Shown here: in pieces, positions 19,225 to 28,555 of the stretch | Layout of the letters: each line of letters begins with the position of its first letter | How positions within the stretch are numbered: the stretch's first letter is position 1 | Assembly (NCBI RefSeq): GCF_018130465.1 | Contig: NZ_JAFCKJ010000001.1 | Coordinates: 186,001-250,000 of the forward strand | Source: Bradyrhizobium canariense | Lineage (GTDB): Bacteria > Pseudomonadota > Alphaproteobacteria > Rhizobiales > Xanthobacteraceae | DNA: 64,000 bases | Reading direction: 5' to 3' | The notes under the pieces: model-generated | What the model saw: the letters and a program-made list of their open reading frames with translations, nothing else | Databases searched by the model: none | Told to the model about the DNA's origin: nothing | Made by a program: the position numbers and the translations under genes

Positions 19225-19392
19225 AAGACCACGACTTTCGATCTGCGATAAACTGCCGCATCCACATTCCCCGTTCATTACAAAAGTTTAACCCCGCCGC
19301 CAGCGCACGGTAAGGCGGCAGCCCCCATCTTCAGGTTCGTAAGGTGCCGCCATCAGGCGCCAAATCGATTTCAAGGCCCTGGAGATCTCTGC

Positions 19393-20979
19393 ATGACCGA
19401 CCGTCCCGACCTCTCGAACCTTCCGTCCTACCGGCAGCCCCGCCGGTCGATTTTCTCGGCCCGCAAGATCGCGCTGATGGCCTCGGTCGTCGCCGGCCTC
19501 AGTGCCGCCGTCTACGGCTTCGGCCCGTCGACCTCGCCGGCCGACCTGTTCTCGAGCCCGGCGCATGCACAGGTCAACAACGAGGTCCGCAAGGTCGAAC
19601 GCCCGATCGGTTTCGCCGACATCGTCGAGCGCGTGAAGCCGTCGGTGATCTCGGTGAAGGTCAACATCAAGGAAAAGACCGCGAGCAACGATGACGGCGA
19701 TGACGCGCAGTCGCCGTTCCAGCCTGGCTCGCCGATGGAGCGCTTCTTCCGCCGCTTTGGCGGTCCGGATGGTTTTCCGGGCCAGAAGGGCGGTGGTGGT
19801 GGTCGCGGCCGCGTCGTGCAGGGCCAGGGCTCCGGCTTCTTCATCTCGGCTGATGGCTTTGCCGTGACCAACAACCACGTGGTCGACGGCGCCGACAAGG
19901 TCGAGGTCACGACCGACGACGGCAAGACCTACACCGCCAAGGTGATCGGTACCGACCAGCGCACCGACCTCGCCTTGATCAAGGTCGAGGGCAGCTCGAA
20001 CTTCCCGTTCGCGAAGCTTGCCGACGGCAAGCCGCGGATCGGCGACTGGGTGCTCGCGGTCGGCAACCCCTTCGGTCTGGGCGGCACCGTGACCGCGGGC
20101 ATCGTCTCAGCCAGCGGCCGCGACATCGGCAATGGCCCCTATGATGATTTCATCCAGATCGACGCGCCCGTGAACAAGGGCAATTCCGGCGGTCCCGCCT
20201 TCGACACCAACGGCGAAGTGATGGGCGTCAACACCGCGATCTACTCGCCCTCCGGCGGCAGCGTCGGCATCGCGTTCTCGATTCCCGCCAGCACGGTGAA
20301 GACCGTGGTGGCGCAGCTCAAGGACAAGGGCTCGGTCAGCCGCGGCTGGATCGGCGTGCAGATCCAGCCGGTGACATCCGACATCGCCGACAGCCTCGGC
20401 ATGAAGAAGGCCGAAGGCGCGCTGGTGGCGGAGCCGCAGGCGAATGGTCCGGCGGCCAAGGCCGGCATCGAGTCCGGTGATGTGATCACGTCGGTCAACG
20501 GCGAAGCCGTCAAGGACGCCCGCGAGCTCGCCCGCACCATTGGCGGCCTGGCGCCCGGCGCGACCGTGAAGCTCAACGTGCTGCACAAGGGCCAGGACAA
20601 GGTCGTGAACCTGACGCTCGGCCAGCTGCCGAACACGGTCGAGGCCAAGGCCGACACCGACAAGGACAGCGGCAAGAGTGCGAGCCGCGGCACCGACGTG
20701 CCCAAGCTCGGCATGACCGTCGCGCCCGCCGACTCCGTGGCCGGCGCCGGCAAGGAAGGTGTCGTGGTCACCGAAGTCGATCCGAAGAGCGCCGCTGCCG
20801 AACGCGGCTTCAAGGAAGGCGACGTGATTCTCGAAGTCGGCGGCAAGAGCGTGAGCACCGCCGGCGACGTCCGCGACGCCATCAACACGGCGCGGACCGA
20901 CAACAAGAACAGCGTCCTGATGCGCGTGAAGAGCGGCGGCCAGTCGCGCTTCGTCGCAATCCCCCTCGCCAAGGGCTGA
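19393..20979 (+). CDS. degP: Do/DegP-family periplasmic serine endoprotease
   Basis: 528 residues. The HtrA family degrades and chaperones misfolded envelope proteins. An N-terminal membrane or signal segment (about 23-43, with AHA-Q near 57-60) directs export. The trypsin-like domain has catalytic His162 (TNNHVVD), Asp192 (RTDLALIK) and Ser265 (GNSGGP). Two PDZ domains follow (about 315-410 and 430-520; GWIGVQIQPV and KLGMTVAPADS mark their starts). A Gly-rich loop near 130-140 is in the usual flexible LA-loop position. It stands next to a two-component system, as in many rhizobia, suggesting an envelope-stress role. The exact paralogue (DegP or DegQ) cannot be set from sequence alone. Confidence 0.93.
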   Translation: MTDRPDLSNLPSYRQPRRSIFSARKIALMASVVAGLSAAVYGFGPSTSPADLFSSPAHAQVNNEVRKVERPIGFADIVERVKPSVISVKVNIKEKTASNDDGDDAQSPFQPGSPMERFFRRFGGPDGFPGQKGGGGGRGRVVQGQGSGFFISADGFAVTNNHVVDGADKVEVTTDDGKTYTAKVIGTDQRTDLALIKVEGSSNFPFAKLADGKPRIGDWVLAVGNPFGLGGTVTAGIVSASGRDIGNGPYDDFIQIDAPVNKGNSGGPAFDTNGEVMGVNTAIYSPSGGSVGIAFSIPASTVKTVVAQLKDKGSVSRGWIGVQIQPVTSDIADSLGMKKAEGALVAEPQANGPAAKAGIESGDVITSVNGEAVKDARELARTIGGLAPGATVKLNVLHKGQDKVVNLTLGQLPNTVEAKADTDKDSGKSASRGTDVPKLGMTVAPADSVAGAGKEGVVVTEVDPKSAAAERGFKEGDVILEVGGKSVSTAGDVRDAINTARTDNKNSVLMRVKSGGQSRFVAIPLAKG

Positions 20980-21266
20980 GGGGCCAGGAGACGACAAGAG
21001 ATGAGGGGGGTCGGTGGCATCAGTCGCCCCCGCCGCCGACGCCCTTCGGGGGAGCAGCGTAATGTTCGCTTCCCCAGCCTACCTTCCGGTGGAAATACGC
21101 CCCCCTCCGTCGGAAGGCCTAGGGCGGTGAGGTCCCCCCAGCTTCACCGCCCGCCTTTTTTGCCGACCCAGGTACTCGACGAAGTCCCATTTGCTTGGCT
21201 TGCATGCGATTGCCGCTCGCGCCATGTTGAGAGAAGGTTGACCCCTTGACCGCCGCCGAACGCACG

Positions 21267-21947
21267 ATGCGCCTCCTCATCATTGAAGACGACCGCGAAT
21301 CCGCCGACTACCTCGTGAAGGCGTTTCGCGAGGTCGGGCACATTGCCGACCACGCCGCCGACGGCGAGGAAGGCCTCGCCATGGCCGAGAACGGCGATTA
21401 CGACGTGCTGGTGGTCGACCGCATGCTGCCCAAGCGCGACGGCCTGTCGGTGATCGGCGCGCTCCGGGACAAGGACGATTCGACGCCGGTGCTGATTCTC
21501 TCCGCGCTCGGCCAGGTCGACGACCGCATCAAGGGCCTGCGCGCCGGCGGCGACGACTACCTGCCAAAGCCCTATTCCTTCGCCGAGCTGCTGGCCCGCG
21601 TCGAGGTGCTGTCGCGCCGCCGCGGCGGTCCGGCCGAGGACACGCTCTATCGTGTCGGCGATCTCGAACTCGACCGGCTCTCCCATCGCGTCGCCCGCGG
21701 CAAGGACGAGCTGACGCTCCAGCCGCGCGAATTCCGCCTGCTCGAATATTTGATGAAGCATGCGGGCCAGGTGGTGACCCGCACCATGCTGCTGGAGAAC
21801 GTCTGGGATTATCATTTCGATCCGCAGACCAACGTGATCGACGTGCACATTTCGCGGCTGCGCTCCAAGATCGACAAGGGTTTCGAGCGGCCGCTGCTGC
21901 ACACCATTCGCGGCGCCGGGTACATGATCCGTGACGGCATTCGGTAA
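21267..21947 (+). CDS. OmpR-family response regulator
   Basis: 226 residues from ATG 21267 (MRLLIIEDD); TTG 21246 would add MTAAERT and is possible. The receiver domain has acidic residues at 8-9, phosphoacceptor Asp51 (VVDRMLPKRDG) and Lys in PKPY. The C-terminal winged helix contains TLQPREFRLLEYLM and NVIDVHISRLRSKID. The gene overlaps the downstream kinase gene, so the pair is translationally coupled. It lies between the protease and glnE. Targets are unknown; control of the adjacent protease is plausible. Confidence 0.93.
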   Translation: MRLLIIEDDRESADYLVKAFREVGHIADHAADGEEGLAMAENGDYDVLVVDRMLPKRDGLSVIGALRDKDDSTPVLILSALGQVDDRIKGLRAGGDDYLPKPYSFAELLARVEVLSRRRGGPAEDTLYRVGDLELDRLSHRVARGKDELTLQPREFRLLEYLMKHAGQVVTRTMLLENVWDYHFDPQTNVIDVHISRLRSKIDKGFERPLLHTIRGAGYMIRDGIR

Positions 21948-23391
21948 ACTCGTCCGCACCACGGCATTCCGGCTGACGCTGGTCTACCTGTTCCTGTTTG
22001 CGATTTTCGCAGCGTCGCTGCTTGGCTATTTCGCCTGGAACACGCGGCGGCTGATCACCGAAGAGATCACGCAGACGGTGAATGCCGAGACCTCGGAGAT
22101 CAATGAGATCTACGGGCGCGGTGGCCTGGTCCGCCTGGTGCGCGCGATCGAATACCGCGCGCTGCGGCCGGGCGCCAACCTCTACCTCGTGACCACGCCG
22201 ACCGGGCAGGCGATCGCCGGCAATGTCGGCTCGCTGGCGCCGGGCGTGATGGCGACGTTTGGCTGGACGGAGACCGCCTATCGCCGGATCGAGGACGCGG
22301 ATGACCGCGACCATCGCGCGCTCGTGCGCGTCACCGAATTGGAAAACGGCTTCCGGCTCCTGATCGGCCGCGACCTCGCCGAGCGGCGGCGCCTCTTCGG
22401 CATCGTCGCCAAGGCAGCGCAATGGTCGGTCCTGATCGTCGTGGTGCTTGGCCTCGGCGGCGGCATCTTCGTGGCGCGCCGCGTGCTCACGCGCATCGAC
22501 GCCATGACCGGCACCGCGCAGCGCATCATGACCGGCGATCTCAGCGGGCGCCTGCCGGTGGGGCGCAGCGGCGACGAGCTCGATCGTCTTGCGGAAAACC
22601 TCAACGCCATGCTTGAGCGGATCGAGGCGCTGATGGCGGGGCTGAAGGAGGTCTCCGACAACATCGCCCACGACCTCAAGACGCCGCTGACGCGCCTGCG
22701 CAACCGCGCCGAGGAGGCGCTGGCGAAATCGGGCAGCGAAGCCGATTACCGTGCCGCGCTGGAGCGGACCATCGAGGAATCCGACGGCCTGATCCGCACC
22801 TTCAACGCGCTGCTGATGATCGCGCGCGCCGAGTCCGGGCAGGCGCGCGGCAACATGGATGATTTCGACGCCGCCGATGTCGCGGGCGGCATTCACGAGC
22901 TCTACGAGCCGCTGGCCGAAGACGACGGCATGACCTTGAAGGTCAGGTGCGAGCCGACGCCGGTTCACGCCAACCGCGAATTGATCAGCCAGGCCCTGGC
23001 CAATCTTGTCGAGAATGCGATCAAATACGGCAAGCCGGTCGCGCCGTCGGCGGGAACCGTGGTCAGCATGGACAGCAGGCAGATCACGATCGAATCGAGG
23101 CGCGAGGGCGATCAGGTGCTGCTCAGCGTCACCGATCGCGGTCCCGGCATCCCCGAAGCCGACCGCAAGCACGTCGTGGAACGATTTGTGCGGCTGGAAG
23201 CGAGCCGCACGCTGCCTGGATCCGGTCTCGGCCTCAGTCTCGCCTCGGCGGTCGCGACATTGCATGGCGGTGAGTTGAGGTTGGGTGACGCCCAGCCCGG
23301 TCTCGTCGCCACGCTGGTGCTGCCGGCGCGCGCGGGGGCCGGCGACAGGGTTGCTCCGCCAATGCAGGATGTGCCACAGAAGGTGGCATGA
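21931..23391 (+). CDS. Sensor histidine kinase
   Basis: 486 residues from GTG 21931, which overlaps the end of the regulator gene. TM1 is at about 14-35, the periplasmic sensor is about 125 residues, and TM2 is at about 166-188. HAMP follows (AMTGTAQRIMTGDLSGRL). The dimerisation domain has His247 in NIAHDLKTPLTRLR. The ATPase domain shows LVENAIKYGK, DRGPGIPE and GSGLGLSLA. Its stop overlaps the glnE ATG. This is a CpxA/QseC-like architecture; the signal is unknown. Confidence 0.93.
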   Translation: MTAFGKLVRTTAFRLTLVYLFLFAIFAASLLGYFAWNTRRLITEEITQTVNAETSEINEIYGRGGLVRLVRAIEYRALRPGANLYLVTTPTGQAIAGNVGSLAPGVMATFGWTETAYRRIEDADDRDHRALVRVTELENGFRLLIGRDLAERRRLFGIVAKAAQWSVLIVVVLGLGGGIFVARRVLTRIDAMTGTAQRIMTGDLSGRLPVGRSGDELDRLAENLNAMLERIEALMAGLKEVSDNIAHDLKTPLTRLRNRAEEALAKSGSEADYRAALERTIEESDGLIRTFNALLMIARAESGQARGNMDDFDAADVAGGIHELYEPLAEDDGMTLKVRCEPTPVHANRELISQALANLVENAIKYGKPVAPSAGTVVSMDSRQITIESRREGDQVLLSVTDRGPGIPEADRKHVVERFVRLEASRTLPGSGLGLSLASAVATLHGGELRLGDAQPGLVATLVLPARAGAGDRVAPPMQDVPQKVA

Positions 23392-26363
23392 ACCACTCCG
23401 CGCCGGGAAACGCGGACAAGCATGGCGAGAGCCTGGCCGCACGCTTCGCGGAGGCTCCCCATATTGCCGCTTCCGTCACCGACCAAGGACGTTTTGAAAG
23501 CTGGCTGGCCGAGCTCGAGCCCGCGCAATCCGCCCGTCTTGAAGCGCTGCTGGCTCATCCCTTCGCGCGGGACATCCTGGCCGGCATCTCGGAATTCTCG
23601 CCTTACCTGTTCGAGCTGGTGCGCGCTGATCCCCAGCGCCTGATCCGGCTGCTGGAATGCGATCCGGATGCGCATCTCGCCACGCTTGTCGCGGAGGCGA
23701 GCGGCGCGGTGCTCGCGGCATCCGACGAAGCCGAGGTGATGCGGCTGCTCCGACGCATGAAGGCGGAGGCCGCGCTCCTGACCGCGCTGTGCGACATCGG
23801 CGGGGTCTGGCCGGTGATGCGGGTGACCGCAGCGCTCACCGATGTCGCGGTGTCCTCGGTGCAGGCGGCGCTTCAGTACCTCCTGCGGCAGGAAGCCGCA
23901 CGCGGCAAGCTCTCGCCGCCCAATCCCGAGGCGCCGGAGGAGGGCTGCGGGCTGATCGTGCTTGCGATGGGCAAGATGGGCGCAGGCGAGCTCAACTATT
24001 CCAGCGACATCGATCTCATCGTGTTCTTCGATCCCGACAACACGACCCTTGCCGCGGATATCGAACCCCAGCCATTCTTCGTGAGGGTGACGCAGGGGAT
24101 GGCACGCATTCTCCAGCAGCGCACTTACGACGGCTACGTCTTCCGCGTCGATCTGCGCCTGCGTCCCGATCCATCCTCGACGCAGGTGGCGATTTCGCGC
24201 GACGCCGCGCTGAACTATTACGAGCGGGAAGGGCGTACCTGGGAGCGCGCCGCGATGATCAAGGCGCGAGCCTGCGCCGGCGATCCCAGGGCGGGCGAGG
24301 CGCTGCTCGCGGAGATCGCGCCCTTCGTCTGGCGCAAGCATCTCGACTTCGCCGCGCTTGCCGACGTTCACGACATGAAGCGGCAGATGCAGACCTATCG
24401 CGGCCAGAGCGAGGTTGCGGTCGAAGGGCATAACGTGAAGGTCGGGCGCGGGGGAATCCGCGAGATCGAGTTCTTCGCCCAGACCCAGCAATTGATCGCC
24501 GGCGGCCGGCATCCCGAGCTGCGCGTGCGGCCGACGCTCGCCGCGCTCGGCGTGCTTGCTTCCAGCAACTGGATCACGGTCGCGGCGCGCGACGAACTGA
24601 CCACGGCGTACCAATTCCTGCGCCGGGTCGAGCATCGCCTCCAGATGATCGCCGACGAGCAGACCCACACGCTGCCCGAGGATAAGGAGGCGGTCGAGCG
24701 TTTCGCCTGGTTCTTCGGCTATCCGGATCGCGAGGCCTTTGCCCGCGACCTCTTGCGCCAGCTCGAGATCGTCCAGGGCCACTACGAAAAACTGTTCGAG
24801 GGCGACGATCCGACCGGCACGGCCAAGCTGCCGGCGCTCGACTACAGTGCGGGTCCCGACGATCCGCGGCTGCTTCAGTACCTGGCGACGCTCGGCTTCA
24901 AGAAGCCTGCCGCCGTCGCGCAGACCGTGCGTGACTGGATCACCGGCGACTACCGCGTGTTCCGCAATGAGGCGACGCGAAGCGCATTCGTCGAATTCGT
25001 GCCGGCCCTGATCGACGGTCTCGCTCATGCCGAGGAGCCGGATCGGGCCGTCGTGGCGTTCGACCATTTCCTGGGGGCGCTTCAGCGCGGCGGCCGGCTG
25101 ATCACGTTGCTCGGCCAGAACCGTGATCTCGTCGCGCTCGTGGCCCTGGTGCTGGGCGCGGCGCCCCGGCTCGGCGAGATGCTGGCGCGGCAGCCGCAGC
25201 TCATGGACGGGCTGATCGATCCGCGCTTCTTCGGTGCGATGCCCGACCGGCAGGAATTGTCGGGGCGGCTTGCAGCCACCGTGCAGGACGCGGGCTCTTA
25301 CGAAGAGTTCCTCGACCGCCTGCGCCTGTTCGGTCAGGAGAGCCTGTTCCTGATCGGCACGCGCATTCTCTCGGGAACGGTCTCGGCGCAGCAGGCGAGC
25401 ACCGCCTTTGCCGACGTCGCCGAGGGCATCGTCCATACCGTGCATGGCCTCGTCGCCGACCGCTTCGCCGCCCAGCACGGCCGGATCAAGGGGCAGGAGA
25501 CCGCGATCATCGCGATGGGCCGGCTCGGCAGCCGCGAGATGACCGCGTCGTCCGATCTCGACCTGATCCTGCTTTACGATTTCGACAGCGACAATCCGGA
25601 CTCTGACGGTGCGAAGTCACTGCAGGGCGCGCATTACTTCGCCCGCTTCACCCAGCGCCTGATCAGCGCGTTCACGACGCGCACCAATTACGGCGTGCTT
25701 TACGAGATCGACATGCGGCTGCGTCCCTCGGGGCGTGCCGGCCCTGTGGCATCGAGCCTCGTCTCGTTCGCGGACTACCAGGCCAACGAGGCCTGGACCT
25801 GGGAGCACATGGCGCTGACACGCGCGCGGGTCGTGTCGGCTTCGCCGGAATTCCGGGAACGGATTGAGCGCGTCGTCCGCGATGTCCTGACCCGCCGCCG
25901 CGATTCAGCAACCACCGCCAACGATGTTGCCGACATGCGGCGCGCGATCGCCCAGGAGAAGGGCGAGGCCGATTGCTGGGATCTCAAATATGCCGCCGGC
26001 GGCATGGTCGACATCGACTTCATCGCGCAATATCTCCAGCTCGTGCATGCTCACGAGAAGCCGGAGATTCTCGATGTCGGCACCACGCAGGTGCTGGAAA
26101 ATGCATCCAGGCTCGGCGTGCTCGCACAATCGGAGACCGAGACATTGCGTGCCGCGGCGCGGCTGTATCACGACCTGACGCAGATCCTGCGGCTCTGCGT
26201 CAACGACCGCTTCAAGCCGGAAACCGCGGGCACCGACCTCCTGCGCGTGATGGCACGCGCCGGCGACGCGCCGGATTTCTCCTCGCTGGAGGCGCGGGTG
26301 AAGGAGACGCAGAGCGAGGTGCGCCGCGTCTTCAGGGCGCTGCTGGAGCCAACCAGGCCGTAG
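23388..26363 (+). CDS. glnE: Bifunctional glutamine synthetase adenylyltransferase/adenylyl-removing enzyme
   Basis: 991 residues, full length for the family. GlnE adenylylates glutamine synthetase under nitrogen excess and deadenylylates it under limitation, controlled by PII and glutamine. It has two nucleotidyltransferase domains. The N-terminal adenylyl-removing one has GAGELNYSSDIDLIVFFD near 195-212, and the C-terminal adenylyl transferase has GSREMTASSDLDLILLYD near 713-730. Each is followed by a GlnD-PII-uridylyltransferase-type helical domain. ATG 23388 overlaps the kinase stop as ATGA, so expression may be coupled to the two-component operon. Confidence 0.97.
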   Translation: MNHSAPGNADKHGESLAARFAEAPHIAASVTDQGRFESWLAELEPAQSARLEALLAHPFARDILAGISEFSPYLFELVRADPQRLIRLLECDPDAHLATLVAEASGAVLAASDEAEVMRLLRRMKAEAALLTALCDIGGVWPVMRVTAALTDVAVSSVQAALQYLLRQEAARGKLSPPNPEAPEEGCGLIVLAMGKMGAGELNYSSDIDLIVFFDPDNTTLAADIEPQPFFVRVTQGMARILQQRTYDGYVFRVDLRLRPDPSSTQVAISRDAALNYYEREGRTWERAAMIKARACAGDPRAGEALLAEIAPFVWRKHLDFAALADVHDMKRQMQTYRGQSEVAVEGHNVKVGRGGIREIEFFAQTQQLIAGGRHPELRVRPTLAALGVLASSNWITVAARDELTTAYQFLRRVEHRLQMIADEQTHTLPEDKEAVERFAWFFGYPDREAFARDLLRQLEIVQGHYEKLFEGDDPTGTAKLPALDYSAGPDDPRLLQYLATLGFKKPAAVAQTVRDWITGDYRVFRNEATRSAFVEFVPALIDGLAHAEEPDRAVVAFDHFLGALQRGGRLITLLGQNRDLVALVALVLGAAPRLGEMLARQPQLMDGLIDPRFFGAMPDRQELSGRLAATVQDAGSYEEFLDRLRLFGQESLFLIGTRILSGTVSAQQASTAFADVAEGIVHTVHGLVADRFAAQHGRIKGQETAIIAMGRLGSREMTASSDLDLILLYDFDSDNPDSDGAKSLQGAHYFARFTQRLISAFTTRTNYGVLYEIDMRLRPSGRAGPVASSLVSFADYQANEAWTWEHMALTRARVVSASPEFRERIERVVRDVLTRRRDSATTANDVADMRRAIAQEKGEADCWDLKYAAGGMVDIDFIAQYLQLVHAHEKPEILDVGTTQVLENASRLGVLAQSETETLRAAARLYHDLTQILRLCVNDRFKPETAGTDLLRVMARAGDAPDFSSLEARVKETQSEVRRVFRALLEPTRP

Positions 26364-26454
26364 CCTCGTGGAGGCGACGCTCGGCAACCGGGACGAACCG
26401 CTAGATCGGTCGAGCGCGTCATGTCTGCTTGCGCGCCGGACGCATGAACCTGCA

Positions 26455-27306
26455 TCAGCGCGCGAGGAACTCCAGCGCTCTGCTCACGAAGGCTTCGTGA
26501 TACTGGAAGATGCCACCGTGCCCGGCGTCCTTGTAGAGGACAAGTTCGGCATTGGGCAGGCGGCGCGCCAAGTCGGTCGAATTGCTGCTGGGCACCATCT
26601 TGTCGCAGTCGCCGTTTGCCACCAGGACAGGCTTCCGGATTGCACCAAGATCCTGCTGCGCCTGCGTCCCCCAAGCCTTGATCGCTTTGAGTTGCCTCAG
26701 GAACGCAGCGATAGTGATCGGCCTGTCGCGGTCCGCCTTGCGTTCCTTCAGCCGTTCCAGGAAGGCTTTTGCGGCGCGGCGACCATTCGCGGTCGAGGTG
26801 AAGAAGAGGTAGAATTTGGGATCGCGGAACGTCAGCATACCCTTGATGATGAGCGGCCAGGACACAGCCCCGACATTCGAGATGCCTTCGCCCCCTGCCG
26901 GGCCGGTGCCGGTGAGGATAACCTTGCGAACGAGGTCGGGCGCTCTCAGCACGATCTCCTGAGCCACAAAGCCGCCAAGCGAGAAGCCGAGAAGATCGAC
27001 TTGCCTGATGCCAAGCGCGCGGATGAAGGCGATCGCGTCCTCTGCCATTTCTGCCACCGTGAGCGGCGCCTTGCCGTCCGATGCGCCGACACCCCGATAG
27101 TCGACGGCAATCACCGGCCCCGCGGCGGCGAGACCGTCGACGATGCGTGGATCGAAATTATCCAAGACGGCACCCCAGTGATTCAGCAGGATCACCGGGA
27201 CACCGGCCGCAGGTCCGAGCTGCCGGTAGACGAACCTTGTCCCTGCAACGTCAACACACCTGGTCGGCGCGTCGATCCAGTTGGTTGTCTTGCCAGTTTG
27301 CAGCAT
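26455..27306 (-). CDS. Alpha/beta hydrolase
   Basis: 283 residues. The alpha/beta-hydrolase fold has an oxyanion segment (LLNHWGAVLDNF), the nucleophile elbow GFSLGG (Ser at about 112), DYRGVGASDG, and the C-terminal catalytic His in DAGHGGIFQYHE. GAGGAG lies about 8 bases before ATG 27306; a GTG two codons earlier is possible. It is the last gene of a minus-strand set with the SDR and alkene reductase, separated from the latter by the remnant of another gene. It is probably an esterase or haloperoxidase-like hydrolase acting on a small organic substrate. Confidence 0.88.
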   Translation of the reverse strand: MLQTGKTTNWIDAPTRCVDVAGTRFVYRQLGPAAGVPVILLNHWGAVLDNFDPRIVDGLAAAGPVIAVDYRGVGASDGKAPLTVAEMAEDAIAFIRALGIRQVDLLGFSLGGFVAQEIVLRAPDLVRKVILTGTGPAGGEGISNVGAVSWPLIIKGMLTFRDPKFYLFFTSTANGRRAAKAFLERLKERKADRDRPITIAAFLRQLKAIKAWGTQAQQDLGAIRKPVLVANGDCDKMVPSSNSTDLARRLPNAELVLYKDAGHGGIFQYHEAFVSRALEFLAR

Positions 27307-27321
27307 GGTCACGCTCCTCGC

Positions 27322-27402
27322 CTACCGGATCTTGACGACGACCTTGCCTCTGGAGCGACCCGTCTCGACGTAAGCCAAGGCATGAAGGCCTTCATGATGG
27401 CT
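27322..27402 (-). pseudogene. 3'-end remnant of a zinc-type/quinone oxidoreductase gene
   Basis: An open 26-codon tail ending in a stop reads EGLHALAYVETGRSRGKVVVKI. This is the characteristic C-terminus of MDR-superfamily NAD(P)H:quinone or zinc-type oxidoreductases. No start or body of that gene exists upstream. The frame runs straight into the end of the alkene reductase gene in a different reading frame. This looks like the scar of a deletion that removed an oxidoreductase gene from the operon. Confidence 0.6.
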
Positions 27403-28495
27403 CAGGGTGGCTTGCGGCTGCGATGGTGGGATAGTCGGTATAGCCGGCGGAGCCACCGCCATAGAGCGTCGCCGGGTTGAACTCCGCCAGCGTCGCGCTG
27501 GTCTTCAGTCTGTCCACGAGGTCGGGATTGGCTATGAAGGGTCGGCCGAAGGCGAACAGATCTGCCTTACCCTCGGAGAGACGCGAAGCTGCGAGTTCGA
27601 GGTTGTAGCCGTTGTTTGCAATATACGTGTTGTTGAACCGTCGACGCAGCGATCCGAAGTCGAACGGTGCGACATCGCGCGATCCGCCCGTGGCGCCTTC
27701 GACGACATGGATGTAGACGATGCCCAAGGCGTCGAGTTGATCGACGATGTACTCGAACTGGGTCTGAGGATCACTGCTCGAAACGCCATTGGCGGGCGAT
27801 ACGGGCGAGATCCGGATTCCGGTGCGGCCGGCGCCGATCTCTTCGACGACCGCAGCCGTAACCTCCAGCATCAGCCGGGCGCGGTTCTCGACCGATCCGC
27901 CATAGGCATCGGTGCGGACATTGGCGCCGTCCTTGACGAATTGGTCGAGCAAATAGCCATTGGCGCCGTGAATTTCGACGCCATCGAAGCCGGCCGCAAT
28001 GGCGTTCGCTGCCGCCTGTCGGAAATCGCTCACGATCCCCGGAAGCTCATCGAGCGTCAGCGCACGGGGCTCTGAGACCTCAACAAAGGCGTTGTGGACG
28101 AACGTCTTGGTCCGAGCGCGGATCGGCGAGGGGGCCACGGGCGCGGCGCCGTTGTCTTGCAGGTCGACATGCGATACGCGGCCGACATGCCAGAGCTGGA
28201 GGAAAATCCGCCCTCCCTTGGCGTGAACGGCGGTCGTGACCTTGCGCCAGCCGTCGATCTGAGCCTGGGAGTATATGCCGGGCGTGTCCTGGTAACCCTG
28301 TCCCTGTTGCGAGATCTGCGTGGCCTCGGAAATCAGCAGGCCCGCCGACGCACGCTGGCCGTAATACTCGGCGGCGAGAGCGCCGGGAACGAAGCTCGGC
28401 CCAGCGCGATTGCGCGTCAGCGGCGCCATGACGATCCGGTTGGAAAGGGGCAGCGAGCCGAGAAGATAAGGCTCAAACAGCGTTTTGCTCGTCAT
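27392..28495 (-). CDS. Alkene reductase, Old Yellow Enzyme family
   Basis: 367 residues. It is a TIM-barrel FMN enzyme that reduces activated C=C bonds or nitro compounds with NAD(P)H (NemA/XenA-like). The start SNRIVMAPLTRNRA is the FMN-binding opening. HGANGYLLDQF (near 180-190) carries the substrate-binding His and Asn, followed by DAYGGSVENRARL; the later FAFGRPFIANPDLV is also diagnostic. The last residues after DYPTI (AAASHPEPS) come from the junction with the oxidoreductase remnant, so the natural C-terminus was probably replaced. It lies 60 bases downstream of the SDR gene and is probably controlled by the divergent TetR. Confidence 0.93.
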   Translation of the reverse strand: MTSKTLFEPYLLGSLPLSNRIVMAPLTRNRAGPSFVPGALAAEYYGQRASAGLLISEATQISQQGQGYQDTPGIYSQAQIDGWRKVTTAVHAKGGRIFLQLWHVGRVSHVDLQDNGAAPVAPSPIRARTKTFVHNAFVEVSEPRALTLDELPGIVSDFRQAAANAIAAGFDGVEIHGANGYLLDQFVKDGANVRTDAYGGSVENRARLMLEVTAAVVEEIGAGRTGIRISPVSPANGVSSSDPQTQFEYIVDQLDALGIVYIHVVEGATGGSRDVAPFDFGSLRRRFNNTYIANNGYNLELAASRLSEGKADLFAFGRPFIANPDLVDRLKTSATLAEFNPATLYGGGSAGYTDYPTIAAASHPEPS

Positions 28496-28555
28496 CGGTC
28501 ACCTTGGTTTGTCGCCGCCGCGGCGGGGTCATTATCGAAATGGCTTCGCTGGTGC

